A DNA stretch of 41,465 bases from an uncultured Spirochaetaceae bacterium (lineage in GTDB: Bacteria > Spirochaetota > Spirochaetia > Sphaerochaetales > Sphaerochaetaceae), in the NCBI GenBank assembly GCA_944389075.1, contig CALXLA010000037.1, forward strand, positions 1-41,465, read 5' to 3'. Below the pieces are notes generated by a model. That model did not search any database, was not told the DNA's origin, and saw nothing but the letters and a program-made list of their open reading frames with translations. Of the stretch, positions 23,116 to 31,578 are shown one piece after another. Positions within the stretch are counted from its first letter, which is position 1. The number at the start of each line of letters is the position of its first letter. A program made the translations under genes and the position numbers.

Positions 23116-24556
23116 AGAATGACTTCGTAAACAAAGCGTAGACAGTGAAGAGCTCCAGCCTTCCGACAAGCATCAGGAACGAACCTACGGAAAGCAGGAA
23201 ATCGGAGAATATCGAGAAGTTGCCGGAAGGTCCGACATCAGCCATTCCGATTCCTATATTTCCCAGAAGCAGGAAACTGGCAGTGAAGCATGTCTCGAAT
23301 CCATATCCCGAAAGCGAGAACAGCAGCGTCCCGATGAATCCGGTAAGGATGTATGTGGCAACGAATCCCGCGACAGAGAGTATTACATCGGGTTTCACGA
23401 CGCTCCCTGAGTATATGAGAGGAGTAACGGCCTCAGGATGAAGGCGCTTCCTTATGGCATTCTTCGCAAGCGACAGCAGCATCGATATCCTGACGACCTT
23501 GATTCCACCACCGGCAGATCCTGCACATCCTCCCACGAAAAAGAGCATGATGAGGAGGACTTTCGAGAACGCAGGCCAGAAGTTATAGTCAAAGGTGGCG
23601 AAGCCTGTAGTGGTTATGATCGATGCGACATGGAATGCCGCATAGCGCATAGCGGTGAAGAAGCTTCCATAGCTGTTGCTCGACTGCAGATTCAAAGTGA
23701 TCAGCAGCGTGAAGACAGCTATGATCCCAAGATACTGCCTCAGCTCCGCATCCCTGAACGCTTCCCTCCATTTGCCCTTCACCATCTTGAAATACAGAGC
23801 GAAATTCGATCCTGCTATGATCATGAATATCGTCACGACGATATCGACATAAGCGGAATGATAACTACCTATTGATGAATTACGAGGTGCAAATCCTGCA
23901 GCTCCCATGGTGCCGAACATGACAGTGACGGCATCAAAAAGCGGGATCTTTATCCAGAGAAGGAGGACCTGGATTACCGAGAACACCGTATAGATTGTCC
24001 AGAGCGCAAAAGCAGTGTGCTGAATCTTCGGCGTGAGCTTGTCCTTGGTAGGACCGACAGATTCAGCTCCTACAAGGCTGACTCCCCTTGTACCCATAAA
24101 CGGAAGAAGGGCGACGAAAAGGACCACGATTCCCATTCCGCCGAGCCAGTTCGTCATATTCCTCCAGAAGAGAATCGAATACATCTTATCCTCTATAGAC
24201 TGGAGTGCAGTAGCTCCTGTAGTAGTGAAGCCGGACATTATCTCAAAATAACACTGAGGATATGTCTCAAACGTACCAGAGATATAGAGAGGAAGTGCTC
24301 CGAAAGCTGTCGCCAGAACCCATGTCAAGGTTACCAGGAGATAGCTGTCCTTCGCCCTTATTATGATTTCATTTCCCCGTGTCGCGACAATCAGCACGAT
24401 GGAGAACAAGAGCATGGCAGCTTCGGTGATGCCAAAGGCTCTGACACCTTCTGGTTCATCGTAGTAGAATGCAAGCGCAAGCGAAATGAGCATCAAAGCT
24501 GCAACAAGAAGATGTATATATGCAAGTAGCCTGAGTACTGACTTCGTATGAATCAC
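23105..24556 (-). CDS. trkH: Trk potassium uptake system membrane subunit TrkH
   Basis: This 483-residue membrane protein has the four pore repeats of the TrkH/KtrB superfamily, seen as filter segments SGFTTTGATAL, FGTMGAAGFAPRNS, ITTTGFATFDYNFWP and the fourth LLLGNIGIGMADVGPSGNFS. It conducts K+ across the inner membrane, gated by TrkA. The start is GTG, overlapping the trkA stop by 4 bases (GTGA) with AAGGAG about 9 bases upstream. Final residues FTKSFWKR are the usual short cytoplasmic tail. Confidence 0.95.
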   Translation of the reverse strand: MIHTKSVLRLLAYIHLLVAALMLISLALAFYYDEPEGVRAFGITEAAMLLFSIVLIVATRGNEIIIRAKDSYLLVTLTWVLATAFGALPLYISGTFETYPQCYFEIMSGFTTTGATALQSIEDKMYSILFWRNMTNWLGGMGIVVLFVALLPFMGTRGVSLVGAESVGPTKDKLTPKIQHTAFALWTIYTVFSVIQVLLLWIKIPLFDAVTVMFGTMGAAGFAPRNSSIGSYHSAYVDIVVTIFMIIAGSNFALYFKMVKGKWREAFRDAELRQYLGIIAVFTLLITLNLQSSNSYGSFFTAMRYAAFHVASIITTTGFATFDYNFWPAFSKVLLIMLFFVGGCAGSAGGGIKVVRISMLLSLAKNAIRKRLHPEAVTPLIYSGSVVKPDVILSVAGFVATYILTGFIGTLLFSLSGYGFETCFTASFLLLGNIGIGMADVGPSGNFSIFSDFLLSVGSFLMLVGRLELFTVYALFTKSFWKR

Positions 24557-25911
24557 TGGAACAGCTCCTTGAGGTACCTGCTGTCTTCATGCCTGATTGC
24601 GAGAATGAGGCTGTCTCCTGCCTCAAACATGTATTCACCATCAGGAATGAGGGACCTTCCATCAGTCTTCCTTGCTCCCGCTATGATCACCCTGCTGCGG
24701 AAACGAACATCCTTAAGCTTCATCCCCATGTACCGGAAATCATCCTGGACGATGTATTCATAGACCTCCAGATCGCCATTGAACATCGCATGCATGGCAG
24801 ATACGCCATCGCCACGGAGGAACCTGATAACCGCATCGGTAGTCACATCGGTTATCGACAAAGCCACATCGACACCAAGCGAAAGAGCGAACTGCACATA
24901 GTTGTTATTCGACTTGATCTGCGCAATCGCTTTCCTGACACCTATCTTCTTCGCATAGCCCGACGTCACGATATTAAGCTCATCATTGTCAGTAAGGCTG
25001 ATGAAAAGATCGGCCCTGCCGAGATCCTCGTTCTCCCATATGAGCTCATCCGTGATAGACGCATTAAGGACCATCACCTCAGGATAGATCGATGCAATCT
25101 CATCAGCCATCTTCTCATCTTTCTCGATAAGACGTATCTTCTTCCTTTCCCTCGGCGTGAATGTATTCAGTAGGAAGCGTGTTATGCGCGAAGCCCCTAG
25201 TATTATGATGTCATTGGGTTCTGAGTATGCGGAATCCGCCGCAGAGCCGCTGAGAGCCGCATAAGCCTGATCCTTGTCGGTTATGATAGCAAGCACATCA
25301 CCATGCTTTATCTCGGTATCACCAGAAGGGATGATGACAGATGAATTGCGGTATATCGCAGTAACGACAAAATCATATGGAAGATTCTTTCTGAGATCCG
25401 AAAGCTTGCTTCCGCTCCTGATTATCCCCACTCCCTCAGGAACAGTGAACAGGATGAAATCAGTGCCTGGGAATATTATCGTATCCTGATAAAGCCCGTA
25501 TCTGACCGTATCGACGATGCGGAGAGCTCCTTCGAGATCCGGATTGATAAGGTGGTTTATCCCAAGTATCTTGTGAGAAAGCTCCTGCTCGCCAAGATAG
25601 CCTGCGGAACGTATCACGGCGAATATATTATCGACATTCGGGAAAGCCGATGCCACGATGCCGCAGCTTACTATGTTTATCTCGTCTGAGTCGGTGACGG
25701 AAATGACGGTATCAACATTCTCCGCGCCGGCCTCCTTCAGTTTCTCGATATCTGTACCAGACCCATTCACTGCAAGACAATCAAGCTTTGCTTCCGCAAT
25801 CTGACATCTGACTGCATTGCGGTCAAGGAATATGATAGAAGCGCCTTCCGCAGCAAGATGCTGCGCAATCCTCAGGCCACGTCTGCCTGCCCCGATAATA
25901 AGAATGTTCAT
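24553..25911 (-). CDS. trkA: Trk potassium uptake regulatory subunit TrkA
   Basis: The 452-residue cytoplasmic protein has two RCK units, each with a nucleotide-binding RCK-N and a RCK-C part. The first begins MNILIIGAGRRGLRIAQHLA with the acidic end of strand 2 in IIFLDRNA; the second begins DIIILGASRITRFLL with IRLIEKD. RCK-C parts end in the GDVLAIIT and GDSLILAIRH strands. It gates TrkH in response to NAD(H)/ATP. No clear ribosome site is seen before the ATG, and only 57 bases, mostly the dctM terminator, separate it from the upstream gene, so its expression signal is unclear. Confidence 0.95.
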   Translation of the reverse strand: MNILIIGAGRRGLRIAQHLAAEGASIIFLDRNAVRCQIAEAKLDCLAVNGSGTDIEKLKEAGAENVDTVISVTDSDEINIVSCGIVASAFPNVDNIFAVIRSAGYLGEQELSHKILGINHLINPDLEGALRIVDTVRYGLYQDTIIFPGTDFILFTVPEGVGIIRSGSKLSDLRKNLPYDFVVTAIYRNSSVIIPSGDTEIKHGDVLAIITDKDQAYAALSGSAADSAYSEPNDIIILGASRITRFLLNTFTPRERKKIRLIEKDEKMADEIASIYPEVMVLNASITDELIWENEDLGRADLFISLTDNDELNIVTSGYAKKIGVRKAIAQIKSNNNYVQFALSLGVDVALSITDVTTDAVIRFLRGDGVSAMHAMFNGDLEVYEYIVQDDFRYMGMKLKDVRFRSRVIIAGARKTDGRSLIPDGEYMFEAGDSLILAIRHEDSRYLKELFQ

Positions 25912-25923
25912 ATAACACTAACC

Positions 25924-25955
25924 CAAAAAAAGAGAGTCCGCCCTGAAGCAGACTC
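25924..25955 (-). terminator. Rho-independent terminator of the dctPQM operon
   Basis: On the minus strand GAGTCTGC (25955-25948) pairs with GCGGACTC (25941-25934) with one wobble, loop of 6, followed by TCTTTTTTT. It lies 14 bases past the dctM stop. Confidence 0.85.
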
Positions 25956-25968
25956 CCCTTGATTAAAA

Positions 25969-27357
25969 TCAATATCCGAAAAGCGGTATCCTGAAGATAT
26001 ACGGTATATATGTGAAAATAAGAAGCATCACTATCATGACAAAGAACAGCGGAAGCATCTTCTTTGCCGTAGCCTCCAGAGATGTCTTTCCAACAGCGCA
26101 TCCGACGAAAAGCGCAGAACCTACAGGAGGTGTGCAGAGTCCGATAGCGAGGTTGAAGATAAGCACGATTCCGAAATGGATTGGCGTCATGCCGAGCTCC
26201 GTCACGACTGGAAGGAGAATCGGGGTCATGATCATGATGAGCGGTGCCATATCCATGAAGCATCCGAGAATCAGAAGCAGGATATTGATGACGAGGAAGA
26301 TCACATAAGGATTGTCGGAGAATCCGATGAGCCCGTTCGTGATGGCTGCAGGGATTCTGAGACGTGTCATCATATATGCGAATGCCTTAGCAGTAGCGAT
26401 AAGCGTAAGGACAACTGCAAGTGTCTTAAGGGAGTTCTTGATGACCTTGCCGAAGTTCCTGAGCTTGTCAGCACGGAAGATGAAGTATGTCAGGATGAAT
26501 GTGTAGAAACATGCGACAGCTGAGCTTTCCGTAGCTGTGAACACGCCGGCACCTGTTCCAACAAGGATGATGATGAGCGTGAACATAGGAAGGATGGCGT
26601 TGATGACAACTCTCATGCAGTGCCCCAGAGCTATGCCGCCGATTGCAACCCAGCCCTCGCCCTCAGGAAGCTTTCCGCTCCTTCCATTGGCCTTACCGAT
26701 CCATCTGACTCTGTCGTCCTTGAACATCTTGTCACCCTTCGGGAAGTTGTGCTTATTCCTGAGGACGAAGATCATTAGCATGAAGCCAAGTCCAAGACAG
26801 ATTCCAGGAGCGAAGCCTGCATAGAAGAGCTGGCCGATTGATACACCACCACCTGCTGCAAGAGCATAGATGACCATGTTGTGCGATGGCGGGATGAGAA
26901 CGCCCTGGCATGCAGTCGTTACCGTAAGACCTACAGTGAATTCCCTGTCATAGCCCTGCTTGACCATCATCGGGATAACGACGGAACCAAGGGATGATAC
27001 ATCAGCAACAGCAGAACCGGAGATTCCTCCGAAGAACATCGAGTCAAGACAGTTGACGTATGCAAGACCACCGCGGAAGCGTCCGACAGCGAGGTTCGCA
27101 AGATCGACTATCTTATCGGATATCTGTCCTGCAGCCATTATCTCACCCATTACGATGAAGAACGGTATGGCGAGCATCGTGAAGTTGCTGACGCCATCTA
27201 TCATCATCCTGACCATCGTCGTAGGATTCGTTCCCGGGACAAAAGCCGTGGAGGCAATTGTCGAGATAAGCATTGCGAATGTGACAGGAACCTTGAAAGC
27301 CATCAGAAGGAAGAAACCTCCGATGAGCACGATTATCGCAATTGTAGTACTAGCCAT
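25969..27357 (-). CDS. dctM: TRAP transporter large permease subunit (DctM)
   Basis: This 462-residue membrane protein has the DctM pattern: AIPFFIVMGEIMAAGQISDKIVDLAN, RGGLAYVNCLDSMFFGGISGSAVADVSSLGSVVIPMM, VLIPPSHNMVIYAL, and late GCFMDMAPLIMIMTPILLPV. It carries the Na+-coupled transport path for a small, usually anionic, solute delivered by DctP. Its ATG overlaps the dctQ stop by one base (TGATG) with GGAGG just upstream inside dctQ. Confidence 0.96.
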   Translation of the reverse strand: MASTTIAIIVLIGGFFLLMAFKVPVTFAMLISTIASTAFVPGTNPTTMVRMMIDGVSNFTMLAIPFFIVMGEIMAAGQISDKIVDLANLAVGRFRGGLAYVNCLDSMFFGGISGSAVADVSSLGSVVIPMMVKQGYDREFTVGLTVTTACQGVLIPPSHNMVIYALAAGGGVSIGQLFYAGFAPGICLGLGFMLMIFVLRNKHNFPKGDKMFKDDRVRWIGKANGRSGKLPEGEGWVAIGGIALGHCMRVVINAILPMFTLIIILVGTGAGVFTATESSAVACFYTFILTYFIFRADKLRNFGKVIKNSLKTLAVVLTLIATAKAFAYMMTRLRIPAAITNGLIGFSDNPYVIFLVINILLLILGCFMDMAPLIMIMTPILLPVVTELGMTPIHFGIVLIFNLAIGLCTPPVGSALFVGCAVGKTSLEATAKKMLPLFFVMIVMLLIFTYIPYIFRIPLFGY

Positions 27358-28007
27358 CAGTTATTTCCTCCATTTGCATTCTCAGCAGCCTGCTGCTTGA
27401 GGATCTCCTGATAATCAACCTCTGGCTCGCTGTAGAGCAGATCCTCTGGCTTGAGGATGCCCAGGAGGAAGAGAATCGAGTCAAAAGTCATTACGAATCC
27501 ACCAATAGGAGCCGGAATATACTGAAGCCATGTCGGCCATCCAGTCATCGGCAATGAACCTGGTCTGAGGCGGACTATATACATGATTCCATAATAAAGA
27601 AGGAAAATTCCGCAGAAGAGCGTCGCGATATCCGAAAGGACATCCATGAACTTCCTCATCTTTCCTCCCTTAGGGAATCTTGAATATACCATCGTTACGG
27701 AGATATGCATATGATCCCTGACACCGATGGCACAGGCCAGGAACGTAAAGAGCGTCACGAGAAGACGCGGGATTTCTTCTGCCCATGTAATCCCAGAATT
27801 GAAGCAGAAGCGAAGCACTACATTCATGAATACAGTACAGAGCATGATCACAACCGCGAGCTGTGCGATTGTCAGGATGACTCTGTGACACCAGTGGTTG
27901 GCAAGCACGATATAGGCCCTGAACGGCACCTTGCCACCATACTGGGATTTATCGATTACCAGCTTGTTTTCCTGAAGCCAGCTTGTTTTCTTTGGTGATC
28001 CGGACAT
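27357..28007 (-). CDS. dctQ: TRAP transporter small permease subunit (DctQ)
   Basis: The 216-residue protein has four membrane segments in the DctQ layout: an N-terminal helix (ILTIAQLAVVIMLCTVFMNVVLRFCF), then SGITWAEEIPRLLVTLFTFLACAIGVRDHMHISV, and later FCGIFLLYYGIMYIV and YIPAPIGGFVMTFDSILFLLG. Both termini are longer than in most DctQ proteins and polar (N-terminal ~40 residues; C-terminal PEVDYQEILKQQAAENANGG). The ATG at 28007 has GGAGGG 7-8 bases upstream; a frame extending to 28061 would include the preceding terminator. Confidence 0.93.
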   Translation of the reverse strand: MSGSPKKTSWLQENKLVIDKSQYGGKVPFRAYIVLANHWCHRVILTIAQLAVVIMLCTVFMNVVLRFCFNSGITWAEEIPRLLVTLFTFLACAIGVRDHMHISVTMVYSRFPKGGKMRKFMDVLSDIATLFCGIFLLYYGIMYIVRLRPGSLPMTGWPTWLQYIPAPIGGFVMTFDSILFLLGILKPEDLLYSEPEVDYQEILKQQAAENANGGNN

Positions 28008-28029
28008 TGTCCACCCTCCCATTCGGAAT

Positions 28030-28068
28030 AAAAAAAAAAAGGAAATACGGGGGAAGAGCATTCCCCCG
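28030..28068 (-). terminator. Attenuating terminator between dctP and dctQ
   Basis: On the minus strand CGGGGGAA (28068... read as TTCCCCCG/CGGGGGAA, 28061-28068 with 28048-28055) encloses a 5-base loop, followed after a short spacer by eleven T residues. It probably keeps dctP expression above that of the membrane subunits. Confidence 0.75.
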
Positions 28069-28083
28069 CACTTATATCAGGAC

Positions 28084-29085
28084 TCAAAGTCCTGTGTTCT
28101 GAATCTGCTCGATGAGATCTTCGTAACCTGCACCATACTCAGCATAGAGCGGAGCCATCCTCTCCTGGAATTCAGCAAGCTGCTCCGGTGTGAGCTCAGT
28201 TACTGTAACACCTTCGGAAACAACTTTCTCCTCAGAAGAAGCTTCGCGGAGTGCCCACTGCTCGATCTCGTATGCCTGTGTTTCCTTTGCGCACTGCTTG
28301 ATGATCTCGACATCAGCCGGATCAAGTGTCTCAAGGACTGCCTCAGAAGCAAGAAGAATCTCAGGAACTCTTGTGTGTCCATCAAGGACGAAATATGGAG
28401 CTACCTGATAGTCGCCCATTGACTCATATGTAGGCCAGTTGTTCTCTGCACCATCGATTGTTCCCTGCTGGATAGCTGAGTAAACATCGTTTGGTCCGAT
28501 GCCTGTAACACCATTGCCGCCAAGGAGCTGGACCATCTCAACCATCATTGCGTTGTTCTGAAGTCTGATCTTGAGACCAGCCATATCCGCTACGCATGTG
28601 ACAGGAGTCTTTGTATAGAAGTTTCTAGCACCAGCATCATAGTAGCAGAGGCCGACGAGACCAGAGCCGGAAGCCTGGATTTCATCAAGCATTGACTGAC
28701 CAATCTCACCATTGAGGACTGCCCACATGTGGTCGCCATCTCTGTAGAGATAAGGAAGCTGGATTACATTGAGAGCTGGAACATAGGAAGCAACTGGGGA
28801 TGCAGAGACTCTTGCGAATGCAAGGTCACCGATCTGGAGAGCTTCGATTGAACCTGTCTCCTCACCATAGAGAGTACCGCCAGAATAGACATCGATCTTG
28901 ATTCTGCCTTCTGTCCTCTCTTCAACAAGGCGAGCAAACTCATAATCAGCAAGCGTTGTCGGGTATCCTTCAGCATGAACTTCCGAAAGCGTGAGTACTG
29001 TCTGTCCGCCTTCTGAGCTGCCGCTGGCAGCAAGTGGAAGAACAAGCGCAGCTGCGACAAGCAGCAATACCATGATTTTCTTCAT
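28084..29085 (-). CDS. dctP: TRAP transporter solute-binding protein (DctP)
   Basis: This 333-residue secreted protein starts with a signal peptide ending LPLAA, then SGSSEGG as in other spirochaete binding proteins. The DctP fold is recognised by EVHAEGYPTTLADYEFARLVEERTEGRIKIDVYSGGTLYGEE, then KTPVTCVADMAGLKIRLQNNAMMVEMVQLLGG, with the carboxylate-binding Arg in KIRLQN, and GTIDGAENNWPTYESM. It delivers a carboxylated solute to DctQM; the ligand is not predictable. GGAGGAG precedes the ATG at 29085; the ATG at 29109 lacks a ribosome site. Confidence 0.94.
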   Translation of the reverse strand: MKKIMVLLLVAAALVLPLAASGSSEGGQTVLTLSEVHAEGYPTTLADYEFARLVEERTEGRIKIDVYSGGTLYGEETGSIEALQIGDLAFARVSASPVASYVPALNVIQLPYLYRDGDHMWAVLNGEIGQSMLDEIQASGSGLVGLCYYDAGARNFYTKTPVTCVADMAGLKIRLQNNAMMVEMVQLLGGNGVTGIGPNDVYSAIQQGTIDGAENNWPTYESMGDYQVAPYFVLDGHTRVPEILLASEAVLETLDPADVEIIKQCAKETQAYEIEQWALREASSEEKVVSEGVTVTELTPEQLAEFQERMAPLYAEYGAGYEDLIEQIQNTGL

Positions 29086-29160
29086 TGTCTCCTCCTTCAT
29101 AAGAAACAAAACTACTGTTCATAAGATTTTCATATATAAATCAATCAATTGCAAGTTTCT

Positions 29161-29200
29161 TATAGATTTCTATCTATAGTAAAGTCATCAGTTGACTGAT
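29161..29200. promoter_or_regulatory. Twin palindromes upstream of dctP
   Basis: Two perfect inverted repeats stand side by side: TATAGAT-TTCT-ATCTATA (29161-29178) and ATCAGT-TG-ACTGAT (29187-29200). They lie 75-115 bases before the dctP start and after the preceding gene's terminator, where a local regulator would act. Confidence 0.5.
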
Positions 29201-29215
29201 ATTCATTATGAAATC

Positions 29216-29258
29216 AAAAAAAAACCAGAAGCCCCGCCCTTTCTGCATACGGAGCTTC
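29216..29258 (-). terminator. Terminator after the cyclase-family gene
   Basis: On the minus strand GAAGCTCCG (29258-29250) pairs with CGGGGCTTC (29236-29228) with one wobble, loop of 13, followed by TGGTTTTTTTTTG. It separates the cyclase/reductase pair from dctPQM. Confidence 0.8.
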
Positions 29259-29271
29259 TTTATGCCAATGG

Positions 29272-29961
29272 TTATTCAGTGAATCCCGGAAGGCCTTCTA
29301 TAGCATATGCACGCACAGGACATGAATCAAGTCCAAGTATCGGGAGCGGAGCATATGACATGAAGAAGACATCGCTTTCAAGCCTGTCGAGGTTCTTCAG
29401 TACTTCAAGGAATGTGATGTTCTCTGCAAGAAGCACATCATGGAATGGCTTCACATCCTCATTTGAGCTCTCAACGGAAACACCATCACCGAAGCCTATG
29501 CACTTTGCCTTGTGGTCACGGAGCCATACAGCAGTCTCCTCTGACACTCTCAGCCTCTTATCTTCCTCCGTGTTCGTCTTTTCCGTGAAAGGAGGAATCC
29601 TATATGGGCTGTCAAGAATGACAATGGAGTCATCCTTCATCTTAGGCAGGCAGTACTTATCGAGAAGTTCCGGTGTCACATAGCCACGGGGCTCAGCTTC
29701 CTCGATCTCGACATAGATGGCACGTCCCATGAAGCGGTCAAGCGGGACTTCCGCTACACTCGGCCAGTCATCGTTATGATGATAAGGACACTCGCAATGA
29801 GTACCGAGGTGGCTTGTCAGATCCATTATAGTGTGGAAATCAGGGATAAGCCCTCCTGTATTGAATCTGTAGAGATGACATCTTCTCGATTCCGTCTTCG
29901 GATCAAGAAGCTTCGTGAGGTCCACGACCCTGAGATTGCCTAACTTGTAAACAACATCCAT
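29272..29961 (-). CDS. Cyclase-family metal-dependent hydrolase (kynurenine-formamidase-like)
   Basis: The 229-residue protein has the family metal-binding motif HLGTHCECPYH (the usual HxGTHxDxPxH, with Glu instead of Asp), plus the late GFGDGVSVESSN and SYAPLPILGLDSCPVRAYAI segments. The family includes arylformamidases and cyclic-amide or lactone hydrolases acting in the cytoplasm. The ATG at 29961 is chosen because it is 7 bases after AAAGGAG; the ATG at 29967 is only 1-2 bases after it. It follows the reductase-like gene closely and precedes a TRAP importer, suggesting catabolism of an imported acid. Confidence 0.88.
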   Translation of the reverse strand: MDVVYKLGNLRVVDLTKLLDPKTESRRCHLYRFNTGGLIPDFHTIMDLTSHLGTHCECPYHHNDDWPSVAEVPLDRFMGRAIYVEIEEAEPRGYVTPELLDKYCLPKMKDDSIVILDSPYRIPPFTEKTNTEEDKRLRVSEETAVWLRDHKAKCIGFGDGVSVESSNEDVKPFHDVLLAENITFLEVLKNLDRLESDVFFMSYAPLPILGLDSCPVRAYAIEGLPGFTE

Positions 29962-29974
29962 AAACATTCTCCTT

Positions 29975-30886
29975 TCAGCAGTTAATGCCTATTTCCTCTT
30001 TCGCATGGATTATATCGACGGCGGCCCGTTGATATGGGACATCGATTCCATTTGCCTGCGCTCTCTTTACCACATAGCCAGAGATATAATCAACCTCTGT
30101 CTTCCTTCCATTCAGTATATCAGCATAAATCGACGTGTATGCATTGCATGCATTCCCTGCTTTCTCCCGGAGCATTGAAAGGACATCGTCATATGAGAAG
30201 GAATATCCGTCAGATGCGGCTGTCTCAACTGCTTCCTTCAGAAGCCTGCCCACCAATGAGAAGGCCGCCCCGCTTCTCCCGATTTCATCGATTGAGCACA
30301 TAAGGAGCGCTGTTGCCGTGCTGAGTGATGAATTAGTCAGGAGTTTACGCCACACGCTTTCCATCACAGAGGAAGATACTGATGTATCAATGGAAGATGC
30401 ATTGAATACTTCAGGAATCCAGGCAGGGACCTCACATTCCATCATGCCTATCTCAGTAGGACCTGTACCTCCATGTCTGAGAGTGCATTCATCGGAAAGT
30501 GATGCATTGTGCTCTGTAACGCCTATTATTATCCTGTCTTCAGGGAAAAATGCATTCAGCTCCTCAAAATGTCCGGCTCCATTCTGCAATGTCATTATAT
30601 ATGCATCATCAGGAATGAATTCCTTATATTCATCAATCACGGACACGGTACTTGCAGATTTGACGAAGAGGATCACAAGCTCCGAACCAGCCATCATCGA
30701 TTTATCGGTAGTGAAGACCGGATGGAAAACCCTGCGGCCATCCTTTACGAGAACTGTAATTCCATTCCTGTTCCTGAGCTCTGAACGCTCATTCCTTCTT
30801 GAGAAGACTGCAACATCGGCTGACAAGGAAAGATATGACGCGAAAAGGAGCCCCATAGCTCCGTCACCTATAATCGAAACACGCAT
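29975..30886 (-). CDS. 2-dehydropantoate 2-reductase-like (ketopantoate reductase family) protein
   Basis: This 303-residue protein begins with the nucleotide-binding MRVSIIGDGAMGLLFASYL and has LQNGAGH, the catalytic Lys region ESVWRKLLTNSSLSTATALL, and NGRKTEVDYISGYVVKRAQANGI, all typical of the ApbA/PanE family. Members reduce 2-oxo acids with NADPH. The pairing with a cyclase-family hydrolase and a nearby TRAP importer favours a catabolic 2-oxo-acid reductase over pantothenate synthesis. The start at 30886 has AAGGGAAG right upstream (short spacing); the ATG at 30898 has no ribosome site. Confidence 0.88.
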   Translation of the reverse strand: MRVSIIGDGAMGLLFASYLSLSADVAVFSRRNERSELRNRNGITVLVKDGRRVFHPVFTTDKSMMAGSELVILFVKSASTVSVIDEYKEFIPDDAYIMTLQNGAGHFEELNAFFPEDRIIIGVTEHNASLSDECTLRHGGTGPTEIGMMECEVPAWIPEVFNASSIDTSVSSSVMESVWRKLLTNSSLSTATALLMCSIDEIGRSGAAFSLVGRLLKEAVETAASDGYSFSYDDVLSMLREKAGNACNAYTSIYADILNGRKTEVDYISGYVVKRAQANGIDVPYQRAAVDIIHAKEEIGINC

Positions 30887-30934
30887 TCTTCCCTTCATGT
30901 ACAGAGATTACCATCTATGTGACAGGACTTTCAA

Positions 30935-30984
30935 GGTTACCGGATGACCGCAGTTGCCTGATAGCACCGGCTATTGGGGAAACC
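30935..30984 (-). other. Structured intergenic element upstream of the reductase-like gene
   Basis: On the minus strand an outer stem pairs GGTTTCC (30984-30978) with GGTAACC (30941-30935), one mismatch, and encloses the hairpin ATAGC-CGGT-GCTAT (30974-30961). There is no T run after it. It may be a leader RNA of the reductase/cyclase genes or a 3' structure of the lar operon. I recognise no known riboswitch. Confidence 0.35.
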
Positions 30985-30990
30985 AAAACA

Positions 30991-31575
30991 TCAGACAGAG
31001 GAGTATGAGACAGGAGACATGGCATCATCGAACTGTATGATGAAGCCTCTCCCGTTCGGAACGCTGATCTGGGAGAAAGAATGCCTGTCAAGGCTGAAAA
31101 GAGCAACGATGGCAGCACGCATTATACCTGAGTGCATGACAATTGTAGCAGAATCATGGCCTTTCTCCATTGCAGTCCTCACGGCTTTCATGACAGCAGG
31201 GACAGCACGCTCCATCACATCGCTCAGCGTTTCCTCATCGCAGACGGGCCGGTCCTCGATCCATCCGGAGAAATATCCATCGATATCCTCCTTCGTAGGC
31301 AGTATCCTGCCCTCAAGCGACCTGAAGTTGATTTCCTTGAAATCATCTGAGACGATAAGCGGCTTATCAGGAAAAAGGATATGGGCAGTCTCCAGACATC
31401 TTCTGAGAGGTGATGAGAAATATATTCCGCTTTCAGGATATTCAATAGTCTCCCTCAGTCTCAGAAGTTCCTTTCTCCCATTATCTGTGAGATCCACATC
31501 CATCCAGCCTGAAAGCATATGACGGACATTCGCCTCGCTCTCCCCATGTCTGACTAAGCACAACGAGAATCCCAT
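30991..31575 (-). CDS. Histidine phosphatase family protein (phosphoglycerate mutase-like)
   Basis: The 194-residue protein has the RHGESEAN phospho-histidine motif, SGWMDVDLTDNGR, YFSSPLRRCLETA, FKEINFRSLEG and the second catalytic His in IVMHSGIMR. The family contains CobC-type alpha-ribazole phosphatases and many small-molecule phosphatases; the FKEINFRSLEG segment is of the CobC/GpmB kind. Its ribosome site GGGAAG is formed by the last codons of larC, and the ATG follows the larC stop by 3 bases, so it belongs to the lar operon. It might dephosphorylate a cofactor intermediate, which is inference. Confidence 0.9.
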   Translation of the reverse strand: MGFSLCLVRHGESEANVRHMLSGWMDVDLTDNGRKELLRLRETIEYPESGIYFSSPLRRCLETAHILFPDKPLIVSDDFKEINFRSLEGRILPTKEDIDGYFSGWIEDRPVCDEETLSDVMERAVPAVMKAVRTAMEKGHDSATIVMHSGIMRAAIVALFSLDRHSFSQISVPNGRGFIIQFDDAMSPVSYSSV

Positions 31576-31578
31576 ATA

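Noticed and set aside
30887-30990. Cobalamin or TPP riboswitch upstream of the reductase gene
   Set aside because: Neither the B12 box nor the TPP conserved segments are present; only a generic fold remains.
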